Notes under the pieces: generated by a model | The model's database searches: none | Told to the model about the DNA's origin: nothing | Seen by the model: only the letters and a program-made list of their open reading frames with translations | Source of the DNA: Dipteronia dyeriana | Lineage: Eukaryota > Streptophyta > Magnoliopsida > Sapindales > Sapindaceae | Assembly: GCA_032871835.1 (NCBI GenBank) | Contig: CM065303.1 | Location: 53,172,597-53,236,596 of the forward strand | DNA length: 64,000 nt | Direction: 5' to 3' | Position numbers and translations under genes: made by a program | Shown: positions 46,009 to 57,497 of the stretch, piece after piece | Numbering within the stretch: position 1 is the first letter of the stretch | How the letters are laid out: each line of letters opens with the position of its first letter

Positions 46009-47442
46009 TTAAGGGTCATGCCCAAAGAAAGTAGTTGGGTCCTCACTGTCATACACATAGTTATCTGAGTCATTATCTTTGTCTTCTTCACTTTTGTCTG
46101 AACCAGTACCAGCCTGGGACATGCTGGCCATTGAGTTCTTCATTTCTTCGGCAATCTTCATGAGTTCATCAGGAGTGGTTGCAGCTGCAATTTTAGCCTG
46201 ATTCTGGGATTTTACCATGAGGAAGCCTGATTGGTCTGAAATTTTGTTGCAAATAGTAGGATTCTCACTGAACCATCTGGAAACCCTTTCTTTTCCATGA
46301 TAAGCAAGATTTATACCACTCAACCATTTAATTTTGATTTGTCTTCCAAAATAAGGAACTTTAACATTTCCTACAATTTTGTCTTGGATGGCATATTCAA
46401 GCATTAGAATCCATGTTAGGTTGAAATGGACAAAAAACAAAAATAAGTCTGGGCAAATGTCCCAATCATCTGGTTTGGCAAGGTTGGAAATCCAAGAGGA
46501 ATATCCTTCCTTAACTTGACTGGGGAGAAAATCGATTATGGGACCAAATTTATCCCACCATTCTAAGAACCAGATAGGAATGTCAATTTTGAAATTCTTG
46601 TCAAAATAAATAAACTAGGAGAGGGAATTTCCCGGGTTTTGTCCATATAAAAATTTGGTCCAAGCTTCAATATAGTCCCACTATGAGAAATCTGAGACGT
46701 GAAAAATTCTATTAAAACTCCTTGTTGAGTTGGGATTTCCTCCCCACTGCTCAAGGGTAATGATTTTACAAATATTTATTTTTCTAAAAATTAGTTTTTC
46801 TTTGTCGATTTTGTCGAAAACATCTGAAATGAAGATCGAATATATGTCTACAAGGATAAACTCATAGAATATATGTCTTTTTGATAAGTCTTCTGAGATC
46901 CTTCCAAACAAGGGATTGATGACATCATCCGCTAGTCTTTTAGGTTCCCTACAATAATGGTCATGCAAAAAAAATGTTGTTCCATGGCAAAAAACCTATC
47001 AAAACCTATCAAAGAAAGGTTTATTGACATATAAATAAGTCAATTGATTGACTCTAGGCAGAGCTGTTTGTGAGCTTTAGGCTAAGATTTTGTCTTGTTT
47101 GTTTGAATGCGGGCTTATTTTGGAGGAGGCTATTGTTTTAAACGAACTGCTGTCTACGGATAAAGGTGAAAAGGTATTTGTCATGTGTACTGGGCTCTGA
47201 CTTGGGCTTCTGCTTGACGAAGGTCCAGCAAGGGGTAATTGTGGAAGCTGTATAGGTAGTGAGTGTGGTGATTTGGGCTGAGATATTAGTGAGATAACAT
47301 ACTTGTCTTTATGACCTTTGGGGGAAGTATGATAAGTCGATAATGATAAGTCCATGCCTTTGTCTGATAAGTCAGACCTTATGGAGCCTCTGCCACTAGG
47401 GCCTCGGCCACCACCACCACCACCTCGGTTTGGGCTAGTCAT
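46009..47442 (-). pseudogene. Pararetrovirus second frame, unknown function
   Basis: About 477 codons stay in one phase from ATG 47442 to the stop at 46009, interrupted only by nonsense codons: TAA 47079-47077, a TGA-TAG pair near 47000 beside a 10-base duplication, TAG 46683-46681 and TAG near 46620. The N terminus is Gly/Arg-rich (TSPNRGGGGGGRGPSGRGS), then Ser/Pro-rich. The middle is aromatic-rich (WISNLAKPDDWDICPDLF). The C terminus is very acidic (DKSEEDKDNDSD). The start lies in an ATGA overlap with the RNase H stop. A second frame of unknown function at this place is known from florendoviruses. A transactivator-like role has no sequence support here. Confidence 0.8.
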
Positions 47443-48990
47443 TTGTCACCCTGTAAAAATTCTTTGGTTAGGAAATCTGGGAGGCTATTTTCGGATCCTT
47501 TAATATATTCAATGTCAAAATCAAAGGCAGATAAAAGGGCTTGTCATCTAGTAAAAATTTGTTTAGAGACAAGGTTTTTTACATCTTTTTTCAAAATAAA
47601 TTTTACTGATTGACAATCAACTCTTAAAATAAATTTTTGATTAATCAAATCATCTTGTAACTTTTGAATTGCTAGAACAATAGCTAAAATTTCCTTTTTA
47701 ACAGTCGAATACTTCTGTTGGGTATCATTCCAGGATCGTGAAACACACCTAACAAGACATTCTCTTTTGTCAATAGTTTGTTTCAAAATGCCACCAAATC
47801 CTATTTCTTAAGCATCAGTTCCGACAGTTTTGGGGTCAGTAGGATGACAAATAGACATACAAGGGAGTTTATGAACATATTTTTTCACATGTTGAACGGT
47901 CTTAGTATGTTCTTCTATCCAAGGGAGAGGTTTGGCTTTCAGTCTTTGAAAAAGTGGTTTACAAATGGTCCTGAGTTCTTTGTAGAAATTTGAAATATAA
48001 TTCAGACACCCTAAAAACCTTTGCAATTGTTTTTTGTCATTTATCTCATCTGGGAATTTGTCAACAAAGTCTAAACTCCTTTGAATGAGAACACTTGTTC
48101 CTCTTTTGATATTATGACCTAAAAATCTGATATTAGTTTGGAAAAGGGTAATTTTTGGAGCAGAAATAACCAGTCCATGATGTCTGACGATTTTGAGGAA
48201 TGCTTCTAAATGTTTAAAATGTTGGTCAATATTTTTTGAAAATATTAAAACATCATCAATGTAAACAATGGAAAATTAGGTGAAAGAATTAAAAATGTTA
48301 TTCATAATACATTGGAACTCACTATGAGCATTTTTAAGGCCAAATGGCATAACACTCCATTCATATTGTCCAAAAGAGACCGTGAAAGCAGTTTTGTAAC
48401 AGTCATGTTCGGCAACCTGGATTTGCCAAAAACCTGATTTCATGTCAAATTTCAAAAAAATGATAGAGTCATAAAGTCTTTTCAGTAAATCAGACTTATT
48501 AGGCAAAGGGTATTAATCCATTGTAAAGCATCGTTTAAAGAATTGTAATTACTAACAAGCCTAGGAACCCCTCTTTCTATTTCAGCATTCTTTTGAACAT
48601 AGAAAGCAGGACAACTCCAAGGGGATTTAGACGGCCTGATAAGTTTTTTTTCAAGTAAGTCTTGAATTTCTTTCTTACAATACTCAATTAAATCAGCGGA
48701 CATTTGAATTGGTCTAGCTTTCGTTGGTATTCCTTTTTCATTAAAATCTTTGGTATAAGGAAGAGTAACAATGTGTTTCTTCCTATCCCAGAAAGCATTC
48801 GAAATTGTCAAGCAAACTTCTCTTTCTAATTTTTCTTTAAAAACTTTTATTTTTTTCTTTTAGGCTTGAGTCTTCTAACCTAGCTTTTTGTCTTTGGAAA
48901 ACTAAGTCATCTTTTAAAAAACTCAATTGGGTTTGTTTTTGGTTAAAGGTAGCAATGCAGTTGCTAAGATGGTCAGGAGTATCATTCCAA
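47439..48990 (-). pseudogene. Pararetrovirus reverse transcriptase and RNase H
   Basis: RT begins near 48830 with FNEKGIPTKARPIQMS. It loses one base near 48515, then runs KFDMKSGFWQIQVAE and WSVMPFGLKNA, a TAA, and the intact catalytic YIDD (48252-48263). It continues RFLGCLNYISNFYKEL (about 48020) into RNase H. RNase H starts at GTDA followed by TAA and keeps EILAIVLAIQKL and RVDCQSVKFILKK. It has TAG at 47546-47544 in place of a Trp and ends with TGA 47441-47439. The tether and palm resemble caulimovirids rather than Ty3 elements because no integrase follows. Confidence 0.9.
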
Positions 48991-50016
48991 ATATTTTTTC
49001 AAGTTAAAACATTTAAATCTCTTACTAAAACAGGAAAGATAAAAGGAAATACAATTTCTTTTCCTAAGTATTCAGTAACAATTCCTTCAGCAATAATTTT
49101 GAAGGGAGAAATTAAATAAAGAAATGGTAATCCTAGAATCACGTTATGCGAAAGAGTTTTAACTATAAGAAAATCATTATTGTAACAAACTCCACTACTA
49201 CAAACTTTAGCATTAGTGAGTTTGTATTTGATGTCTAATTGGGTTTTATTAGCACCGTAAAGGGTTTCTGTAGTAGAATCCAGATACTTGGTGGGTACTA
49301 GAGATTCTTTTATACAGTTTAAGTCAGCTCTGGTATCGACAAGGGCGCTGCCTCTTATGCTATAGCTTGAGGTAACTCTAATATCAACTTCAACATACCA
49401 TTTTTGGATCCTAACTTCTTGTATGGCGTTGATATGAGCCAAATTAGAAATGTCATCTTGGTTGGGTTGTTCTTTGTCAGATTCGTCAGAGCTGTTAAAA
49501 CTGGGTTGTTTTTCAAGGGAATCCCCCAGAGGTGTTTTGGAAAATTGTTCTTTGAAACTTTCTTTGATTTGCATGTCTTGGATCTGTTTTTTCAAAACTT
49601 TTATTTCTCTTTTGATCTCAAGAATTTCTTTTTGTAAATTGGAAATGGTTACTTTCCTAGATTTGGATTGGAATTTTCCTAAAACATTTTGTTCAAAATC
49701 AAGAGTTTGAAAGGGGGCATTTTTGAAAGGTTTAGTGTCAGTGGATGGGGCACTACTGCTACTAGGGGCAGCTTCACTGGTAATTTTTTGTTGTAATTGT
49801 CAGATGTGTTTTGCTTTCTGCAGGAGATCCTTAATGTTGTCAATCATACTAATTATCAGAGAATAATCATATTGGTCGAGGACATTTATTTCTTTGCAGA
49901 AGCAGGGTTGTGTTTCTGGTTCTGAGCCCGAAGATGAGTCAGAGATAGAATCAGAAGATCCTCCTAAGACAAGAACTTCTTCAGGGAAAGATGACGATTC
50001 AGTTTCTTCTTCGGAT
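48991..50016 (-). pseudogene. Pararetrovirus linker and aspartic protease
   Basis: After the zinc knuckle comes an acidic Ser-rich linker (about 50050-49900), then a Lys-rich coiled-coil-like stretch (about 49670-49560) and the protease domain. The active-site box is DTRADLNCI (DTRA at 49326-49337) where the family has DTGA. Loss of that Gly should inactivate the protease. A conserved VILGLPFL flap-side segment follows near 49130. The frame ends at a stop at about 48999. Confidence 0.85.
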
Positions 50017-51190
50017 TTAGCATATAGAACTTGAAGGACCTTGTCTTTTAACCTCATCATCAAGATCAAGGCTTTTAAATTTATTTTTCTGGTCCGGGCA
50101 TTTGTTAGCATAATGGTCTTCCTTGCCACATTTAAAACATTTGTTTGTTTTCTTAAGTTTTTTTATTTTGTTTTTGGAATAGGGTTTCTTTGATTTGGGG
50201 GGCCAGTAGTTAAGAGTTTTGCTAGGAATGTATGCAGACCAATGATACTTTTTCCTGCCTTGTTTGTCCCTTTTGTATCGATGGATACCTTTGCCTTTAC
50301 TGGATGTTTTCTTTCTAGGAGTGGGGAGTTTGTCAAAGCCAAATTGTTCACACCACGATCCTAGTTTTTTTCTAGTTGTCAGTTTTTGTTGTTTGAGTTG
50401 ACTTTTGAGTCGAAGATCATTGCAGAGTTGCATAGCAACAACATTGATAGTGGCAATGATTTCACCGTAAGTCCAGCCATTAAGGTCTATCTGTGACCAG
50501 TCAGACCATCCCATTTGTCTAACCATTTCGTCTCTAACTTTGTTGGAAAAGAGTTTTGGTAAACCAGCAATAAATTTTTCTTTCCAATAAGGGTTAGCAT
50601 TGTCAGGTCTTTGTAAAACCCTGGTCAAGAAAATATCTTTATACCATTTGAAATCGCTAAGTTTTTTGCATTTTAAATTTTGAAGTTTTGAAAAGTCTTT
50701 TCCTTGGTTAATGTTGGGGTTTCCTACGAAATGCATTAAAATAGTGTAACATAGGACATCTATCCCATCAGGTTCAGATGTGGTAGTAGTAGTTTGTGCT
50801 GCAGAAGATGGTACAAAAGAGGCTGGATCAGTAGTGGGTCTGGTCGATAATGTGGTAGTTATAGTTTTGGTATAGCTAATGATAGTGCTTCTGGCACTTA
50901 AGCTCAGGGTATAAGTCCACCATCCAAATAATTGTCCTTCAAATCCAGTGGCCAAGGATGTGACTGCATCAACATGAGACATGTTTTGTTTCTTGATATA
51001 AATATACCCGATGGTATGCATTTGTCTAAGGACAGTGATAATTTGGTATTCTGATAAGCCATCAATATTGAACTAATAACAGGCATTACCAGTATAGGCA
51101 CGATAAGGAACAATTTCTTCATATTGTAAGTCAAGAGGAGTAGGTTTTGGGTAATATGGTTTGGTATTTTGGTAATATCTTGTCTGATTG
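50017..51190 (-). pseudogene. Pararetrovirus coat protein with zinc knuckle
   Basis: The open stretch 51021-50017 contains FEGQLFGWWTYTL, a core with FVGNPNINQGKDF and KEKFIAGLPKLFSNKVRDEM, a basic tract, and the intact CCHC knuckle CFKCGKEDHYANKC (50098-50139). These are the features of caulimovirid coat proteins. The upstream end (about 51190-51021) is in the same phase without a Met. One extra A in GTTAAAAGAC near 50050 throws the frame into the next phase. Confidence 0.88.
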
Positions 51191-51215
51191 TAACTGTTAG
51201 CTTTGTTATTAGATG

Positions 51216-52823
51216 TTATTTTTTAGACCATGTTTTGAAAGTCCATGGTTTCTCCATCTTCCTCATTGGAGGATTCTGGGATATTTTTGTCAAGGGTTTG
51301 AATAATGGATAATAGATGGGTTCTTCTTTTGGTAGGTTTCTTAATCTTTCCTCAAGGGCTGTTAGGAGCTCTTTTTCATCAACGAGATTGTCGAAGCATT
51401 TTTCAACGCCGGTATGGTCCGGGAACAGGATTGGTCCAACATTTTGTTCGGGCACTTTTCCTTTTGCCTTTCTGGAACTCCTAGAGGATGAGATAGATGT
51501 TTCGTAAGGAACGAAAACTTGTGGAGGAAGATCTTCTTTTGTATGGGAAATAGTGGTTTGGGAAAGGTTTAGGTCAATTTTCTCTAGTTGTTCTCCTATA
51601 GAATGCAGAAATAAATTGGTATAATTGTTTTGTCTCATAACTACTCCTATTTGATGTGAGGACGAAGGTGTGGTAGTGGACAATCCCTCGTCTAATAATA
51701 TGAAAGACGTGCAGAGAGTTGTGTTAGTACTACCCTTAATGTCATCATTGGGCATTTCAATTTCGAAGTGTCTTGGAGGAGGATGAATTTGTTTTTCTTC
51801 TCCCTTCTTAGTTTTGTATGTTCTAATTTTTGATTGGTCAATAACAGAGCATTTTTGTTCAAAGTTTTTTCTATTTGTGTACCATTCAAAAAAGGGTATT
51901 TTTTGATTAAGAATTCCAATGTTTTTTGTCCATCTTTTATAAAACTGTTTTCTCTTGTTCTCAGAGTAGTTTCTTTCTTATTTTTCTCTTAATTGCTGAT
52001 TTTGGGGGTAATAGTAATCAGTAATTAAAAGGTCAAAATCAATACTGGATTCGGTGTTAAGAACGTTAATGAAACGGACAGGTGGTTCAGGGTCAATGAT
52101 CTCTGTTAGGACTTACGAGGGAGTGGGTGAGGTTTGGTCTTGATCATAAGTGTGTATATGTTGGGCTACTTGTTCCGGGGTTTTTTGAACATGGTTCACA
52201 TGTGTTGGGTTTTCTGGTTTGGGCCTGGGCCTTCTTCTTCTGAGGACCAAGTTAATAATTGGTTCGCTGGAGTCTTCTTCTGGGTCATAATTGACAGCTG
52301 GGCCAGGAGTCACGGTGCTTGATATGAGGTTAGTTATTTGTCTGGGCTGTCTTGGGGCTAGACTGGGTATTTGTCTGGCTATGTTTTGTCTAGACAGGCT
52401 TGATAGGGAATTTCTAGTTGATTGGAAGTCATTTAGTGATCTGGAGTGGTTATCGCTATAATCTCTGAGGGACAAGCCTCTTCTGAAGGATATCCTAAGG
52501 GTTCCGTCTTGTTCAGTAACACAGTCATGGAGGTTTCTCATAGGCGGCCTATAGGTAGGTTGGTCAACCTGTTCATTGTTTAAAAGATTTGTCGAAAAAG
52601 TATTATTTTGAAATTTCACATTAATCTCTTTGGTCTTTTGACCCAAAAGGGTTCTGAAATCTAGAAGTTTTTTCTTGTAAATACTGCTTTGTTGAATGTT
52701 AGGCAATTGCCAATTAATTAAATCTTTGTCATCTCAGTTTGTCTCAAAATTAGCCACAGATTGTCCAGTGTAACTATTCATATCATCAGGCTCAATCCCA
52801 AGTCTAGAACTACTCGCAGACAT
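51216..52823 (-). pseudogene. Pararetrovirus N-terminal region of first frame
   Basis: ATG 52823 opens MSASSRLGIEPDDMNSYTGQ. TGA at 52736-52734 interrupts it. The same phase carries on to 51216 with stops near 52112, 51980 and at the end. Seen are FRTLLGQKTKEI, THVNH, an Arg-rich run (RRRRPRPKP near 52230) and a Ser/Lys region near 51500. In related viruses this part precedes the coat protein and holds the movement protein. I could not recognise a movement-protein core by eye, so that assignment stays open. Confidence 0.7.
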
Positions 52824-52982
52824 GGTAAAGAAAATAAATAGTAAATATCCTAAGTTTTAACTCACAGCCTGGTCAAGCGGGCCAACAGCCTATAACACCC
52901 CTAGCAGACGGCAAACACCCTATAGACCTACTGACTTTTGCACCTAGGAATAATCACTATTATCTCCCTCAACAAGCCTCAA

Positions 52983-52995
52983 GGCTCTGATACCA
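52983..52995 (-). promoter_or_regulatory. Pararetrovirus tRNA-Met primer binding site
   Basis: The minus strand reads TGGTATCAGAGCC, the caulimovirid consensus that marks genome position 1. It lies about 160 bases upstream of the first ATG. Confidence 0.93.
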
Positions 52996-53456
52996 AAACA
53001 GAGCAAGATAATATAAAATAAAATACACAAGACAATATACAGTAATTCAATAAACATACAGAGAATCAAAGATAAAATAAACAAGTAATTATCTGTTCAA
53101 TAATACTGTATAAATGCAGGTATTGGTCAAGTACTTGGCGTTGTTAAACCTAAGTTTATCCTGGCCAGCACCACACTGGATACGGATATGTCAAGGTATT
53201 CTAGCCTATATACTTTAAACCAGAAAATAATAGTAAGTCATAAAAAAGATAAAGAAATAGTCGCTTATAGTGATTAAGCAAAATATGCCTGACAACAAAG
53301 TAGATTTTCATAAATAAGTCTCAAACTTTATATATGTGGAAGTTCAGTAATTTACAAGGAAGGAAGAAGAGGGAATAGTAAAGCTTCGCAGAGCTTTTTA
53401 GAAGGAAAATAAAATAAGCTGAAAACTGAACTTGTCAATACAGAGAGCATTTTTAA

Positions 53457-53464
53457 TATTTATA
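53457..53464 (-). promoter_or_regulatory. Pararetrovirus TATA box
   Basis: TATAAATA on the minus strand in the context CTTCTATAAATATT lies about 460 bases upstream of the primer site, so the transcript would begin near 53430 and span the whole genome. Confidence 0.75.
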
Positions 53465-53591
53465 GAAGGATCAAACTATAGTTAGTAAACCTTGGTCGAG
53501 TTACTTTCCAAAAGATAAGATAGGTCTTCATGTGATTGTTTACTGTATGCCTTTTGACTTGTCTTGGAATTGTCGAAGCATCTACTTTTTA

Positions 53592-53623
53592 TTTTTATCT
53601 TGTCTGCCACGAGTCTCTTTTTA

Positions 53624-53625
<2 letters not shown>
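53592..53625 (-). repeat. Terminal direct repeat of pararetrovirus, 5' side
   Basis: It matches 45945-45980 and abuts the (TA)n tract. One base in the repeat differs (GACTCG versus GACTCA). Confidence 0.75.

Positions 53626-53667
<42 letters not shown>
53626..53667. repeat. (TA)n tract at pararetrovirus junction
   Basis: About 20 TA dinucleotides directly adjoin the viral end. Such tracts are known integration sites of endogenous rice tungro bacilliform-like sequences. Confidence 0.95.
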
Positions 53668-53669
<2 letters not shown>

Positions 53670-54919
53670 ACTTATGGCAAAAGTAAACAAAAGTGTAAAA
53701 CATTGACAATTTCAATTTTTATTTAATAAAAGTGACGAGCGTTTTCATTCAAAAACACTGCTAACAAAAACGTTTTTATTGTTTTTCGTCTTCAAAAAAT
53801 AGAAAACGTATTTGTAAAAGATTATGTTGCCCGTAATGACTTGTTGTAGATTTTACATGATGAACTGAAAACATATTACACGTCAAGTTATCATATAATG
53901 TTCATTAGAAACCCATAAATTGAAGAAATATGTTATACGAAGAACTATGAAATATTACATGATTGACTATTATGCAAAGTTACAAAGAAACCCAAAATTT
54001 TGAAAAACATCAAAATTAATTTTGAAAACCACGATATAATATAAAATAGTATCAAAACCCATGAAACATATACCAATACAAACAGTTGTTAGCCTCTTAA
54101 AGTATTAAAAACTCATTGTACGACGGCTGAAGGGGAGAAAAAATGGATTTTAGAGAAAGAAATTGAAGAACTAATAAGAGATGAAAGAAAGAAAAAAAAA
54201 TCTTTATGGGTATTTTTATCACTTTCAAGTTAATTTTGAATAGTTTTTGAAAGCATTGATTGAATACGGTTTTATTTTGAAAACAAGGTCAAAAGTGAAT
54301 TTTGATTTTAAAAATTAGGTTAGATTTATGTATTTCATCTTTGCATAAAATGTTGACGAATATGCCTTTATATATTCTTGGTTATCAAACCACAAAGCAA
54401 TTTCTGATCTTGGAATGTCAATCATGTTACCGACGTTCAATGTCAGATCAGAAATAAATAAATAAACTTGTTAATCCTTCTGTAACTAGATCATAGATTA
54501 AGTGAACAAATAAAATTTTATCATATTTTCAATTAGAAAAAATTACTTGTTTTCACTTATTTTATTCAATAACTCTTTGACCCTTGAAATAAATAAAAAC
54601 CAATTCGTAAGTTATTGATCTTGCTCTTGTACATGACACACAGACTCGCCCCTCCCAACTCCCAAGGCCCAAGTAAGAAAGAAAATCTCTCTCTTTCATT
54701 AGCTTCTATTATTTTTTTATTTTATTTTATTTATCTAATTTAAAAGTACATTCTATATGAGATTACTTATCAAAAATAATCAGCCTTATCTGGTTGACGT
54801 TGAACACTCGCGCACACGACATGTTTGATAAAATTCCAGAAACAACGACTCTTTAGACACATCTTTTTTTATTTTATTTTGTTTTGTTTTTCAGGTATAC
54901 CTTATAATAAAAATCAAGT
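53668..54919 (+). other. Upstream region of complex-I-type gene
   Basis: No other gene is seen. The proximal part (about 54640-54919) has CTCTCTCTTTCATT patches and A/T-rich DNA and should hold the promoter and 5' untranslated region. Confidence 0.5.
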
Positions 54920-57116
54920 ATGAGGCTCTATGATTACTACGATGGGTTCATGGATATTCTCAAAATCCAAAAATTTCGCAGAGTCGTGTCTTACACCGGA
55001 TTTTATTGCTTTGTTGCTGTATTGAGCTATGCTTACACTAGCAACACGTGAGTCGTATTATTTTCTCGAACTCGTGTGCAATGTTAAAATGCATCTGGGT
55101 TCTCTGAATATAATGTTATACTTGCCTTTTCGTTCGTGTGTTTTTTGTTTTCGGTCTTTTCTTGTTGTGTGGTTGTTTGGTTTTCTCATTTTGTCCCATT
55201 TTAAGTCGATTTTGTTGTTGTTGCACTTGGTGTTGCAGGACTAGAGCAGGGTATTCTAGAGGAGATCAATTCTATGCCGCGTATCCAGCTGGGACTGAGC
55301 TTTTAACAGACACAACCAAGGTCTGTGACTCGTATTTTCTCAAAGGCCTTGAGGTTTTTAAATGTGATAATTTCATATGATTGATAATTTTCTTCATGTT
55401 GAATGTGATATCTTGTGTCTTTTGTTGAATTGATAGCTATATAAAGCCGCTCTAGGCAATTGCTTTGAATCAGAGGAATGGGGTCCAATTGAGTATTGTG
55501 TAATGGCTAAACACTTTGAGCGTCAAGGGAAATCGCCATATGCTTATCATGCGGTTAGTAAATTGCTATTGTTGTCTGCAATATGATCATGGTTACATTT
55601 ATTTACTATGTAAGAGTGGGCATGTATTCGAGTGTACCATGGAAGTTGATTTGCTTAATTATCTAGGATGTCTAGATATACTTGCAAGCAAGTTGATTGT
55701 CAGTATCGCTTTCACTTTGAAAATTGGGACAGCTTCAATGATAGTTGATAGTGAACACATTGAATGGCATCGATTTGCTGAAATCCAGAGTTAATGCTAT
55801 AGCATCAGGTGTTTGATTAGTTCAATTTCCATGGTAGTCCATTTTAGGGAAGATTTGATACTGTTGCATGCTATGTGAAAAGAAAAGATTGCTGTAGCTA
55901 GATAATTACCTGTGGATGGTCAGAAATGCAACATTAAAATAACTTTTATTCATGATTGTTGGATAAAAAACAGTCTTTTGAGATTTGGAGTATGATGGTC
56001 TTAACAGCATCCAAATAAGAGTTTCCACATTGATACTTTCTGTATTTGAAATCAAGAGTTCATATTTGGATTTAAGAACTGATTTTGGCACTCAAAGTTA
56101 TGCTCTAGGTTTTAAACACTCATGGCCATGTGTTATCTGATGAAGAAACTTGTTTGTCAGAGGCCAATGATATAAAACCGTGCATTTTTCAGATCATCCA
56201 AGAAACAGAAATCCAGTGACAACATTCCTGAGTAAAATTTCCTTTTTACTTGCATGTTTGTGATTGAGGAGGTTGAAAGAACCTGTTACAGCATCCTGGA
56301 TGGAATTTCTTTTTTGTTTTTATTTGTTATTTACTTCTTTTTAAATGAATCCAGATAGAACTTCCTTTACAAATTTGGGCTAGAAGGTTGAGACATACCA
56401 TGTCTTTCTTAGAATAATAATTTGAATTTTTATATTGAAGATTATCTTCCTAGTTTCCTCATTTCTAATTCTGGCTAACCTATTTCTTCTTTAAGATTAC
56501 CTCCCTATCACCTCACTATCATTTACGCTTATCCATGTGTTGAATGATTCCTTAAATCAGTATTTGCAGTTCCAACGAGTGTGACACTCAAATGTTTTGT
56601 TTATTGAGCTATTATATTCTAAATTGCATGGTGTACAAATGGCCATGAAACTTGATCAACATTTCCATCAACTGGCCCAAGTGAGATTAGAGTGGAGAAA
56701 TTGTGAGTTTTGATTGAGTGTTCATGTTTGCATTTACTTCCTTGGAACCTTCAACATAAAATCCACTTGTACATTAGCCTACACCTTTATTATATGCTTA
56801 TTAGGCTACGTTTTTTTTTTTTTTTTTCCTTATTCTCTTGTTTTTTTTCCCCTTTTCAATTATTAAGTATTTATGCTATATTTAGGTCTTGACCTAAAAA
56901 AAGATTACTACTTTTGATGATTATGGAATCTACAATGAGAAAATGGAGAGCTGTACCCATACTAGAGTATGCTTAGAGCGAGATTTCGTTTGCTTCTGTT
57001 TTCACCACAGATTTCTGTTGCTTCGATGCTTTCTAAATTGCTCATCTTTATTTGTGTTCTTGCAGAAATACATGGCACACCTTCTATCTCAAGGACAACT
57101 TGATGGAAGTGGCTAG
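54920..57116 (+). CDS. Conserved plant protein, ESSS/NDUFB11-type complex I subunit
   Basis: Four exons are 54920-55047, 55239-55320, 55437-55553 and 57066-57116, all with GT-AG introns and in-frame joins, giving 125 residues. The protein starts MRLYDYYDGFMDILK. It has one membrane-spanning stretch at about 24-42 (YTGFYCFVAVLSYAYTSN region), then TRAGYSRGDQFYAAYPAGTE, LGNCFESEEWGPIEYC and the terminal LLSQGQLDGSG. I know this as the protein annotated in Arabidopsis (At2g42310, At3g57785) as the ESSS subunit of NADH:ubiquinone oxidoreductase, an inner-membrane accessory subunit. The match is from memory. Intron 3 is long (1512 bp). No break is seen, so it looks functional. Confidence 0.88.
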
Positions 57117-57497
57117 AATGGAATTGACGATCTATTGCCAGACAAATAAGGGGAGAATTTTTCACAGTAAATATAGATATAAAAAAATCATGGATTTAAT
57201 TCATGTTATATGATACCAATGTAGAAAGCCAGGAGTTTTAGTGTTTGCTTGTGATGCCAGAACTACTGTACGGTCAATTTTTCTATTTTACTCGATCAGG
57301 TGTCTGTTCAAATCGTATCTTACAATTGAATGTTGGATGTTATGAACACAATTCGAATTAGGTTGAAGTGGCCACATTTTAGAAAACTGGATTTGTCGAT
57401 TTTTCTGTCAATGCCAATGTTAATGTCTCTGCCTGTTATAGCAACTATTATTGTTATGTTACAATTATAGCTCGCTTTGCCCGCCTTGTTTCTTTTA
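57117..57497 (+). other. 3' flank of complex-I-type gene
   Basis: It probably holds the 3' untranslated region and polyadenylation site. Nothing else is seen. Confidence 0.4.

Larger units (their letters stand above)
45945..53625 (-). mobile_element. Endogenous pararetrovirus (Caulimoviridae-like), unit length
   Basis: On the minus strand it has an upstream enhancer-like region, TATA box, leader, tRNA-Met primer site, a long first frame (N-terminal region, coat protein with zinc knuckle, protease, RT, RNase H) and a second frame. There is no integrase and no LTR. The two ends share a direct repeat of about 30 bases, spaced about 7.66 kb apart, the size of a caulimovirid genome. The layout with a second frame after RNase H is closest to florendoviruses, with petuviruses as an alternative. 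It carries many stops and several frameshifts and should be inactive. Confidence 0.9.

Noticed and set aside
50904..51134. Second minus-strand frame at the coat-protein start
   Set aside because: The phase holding the WWTYTL and knuckle blocks is the coding one; this is an overlapping open phase.
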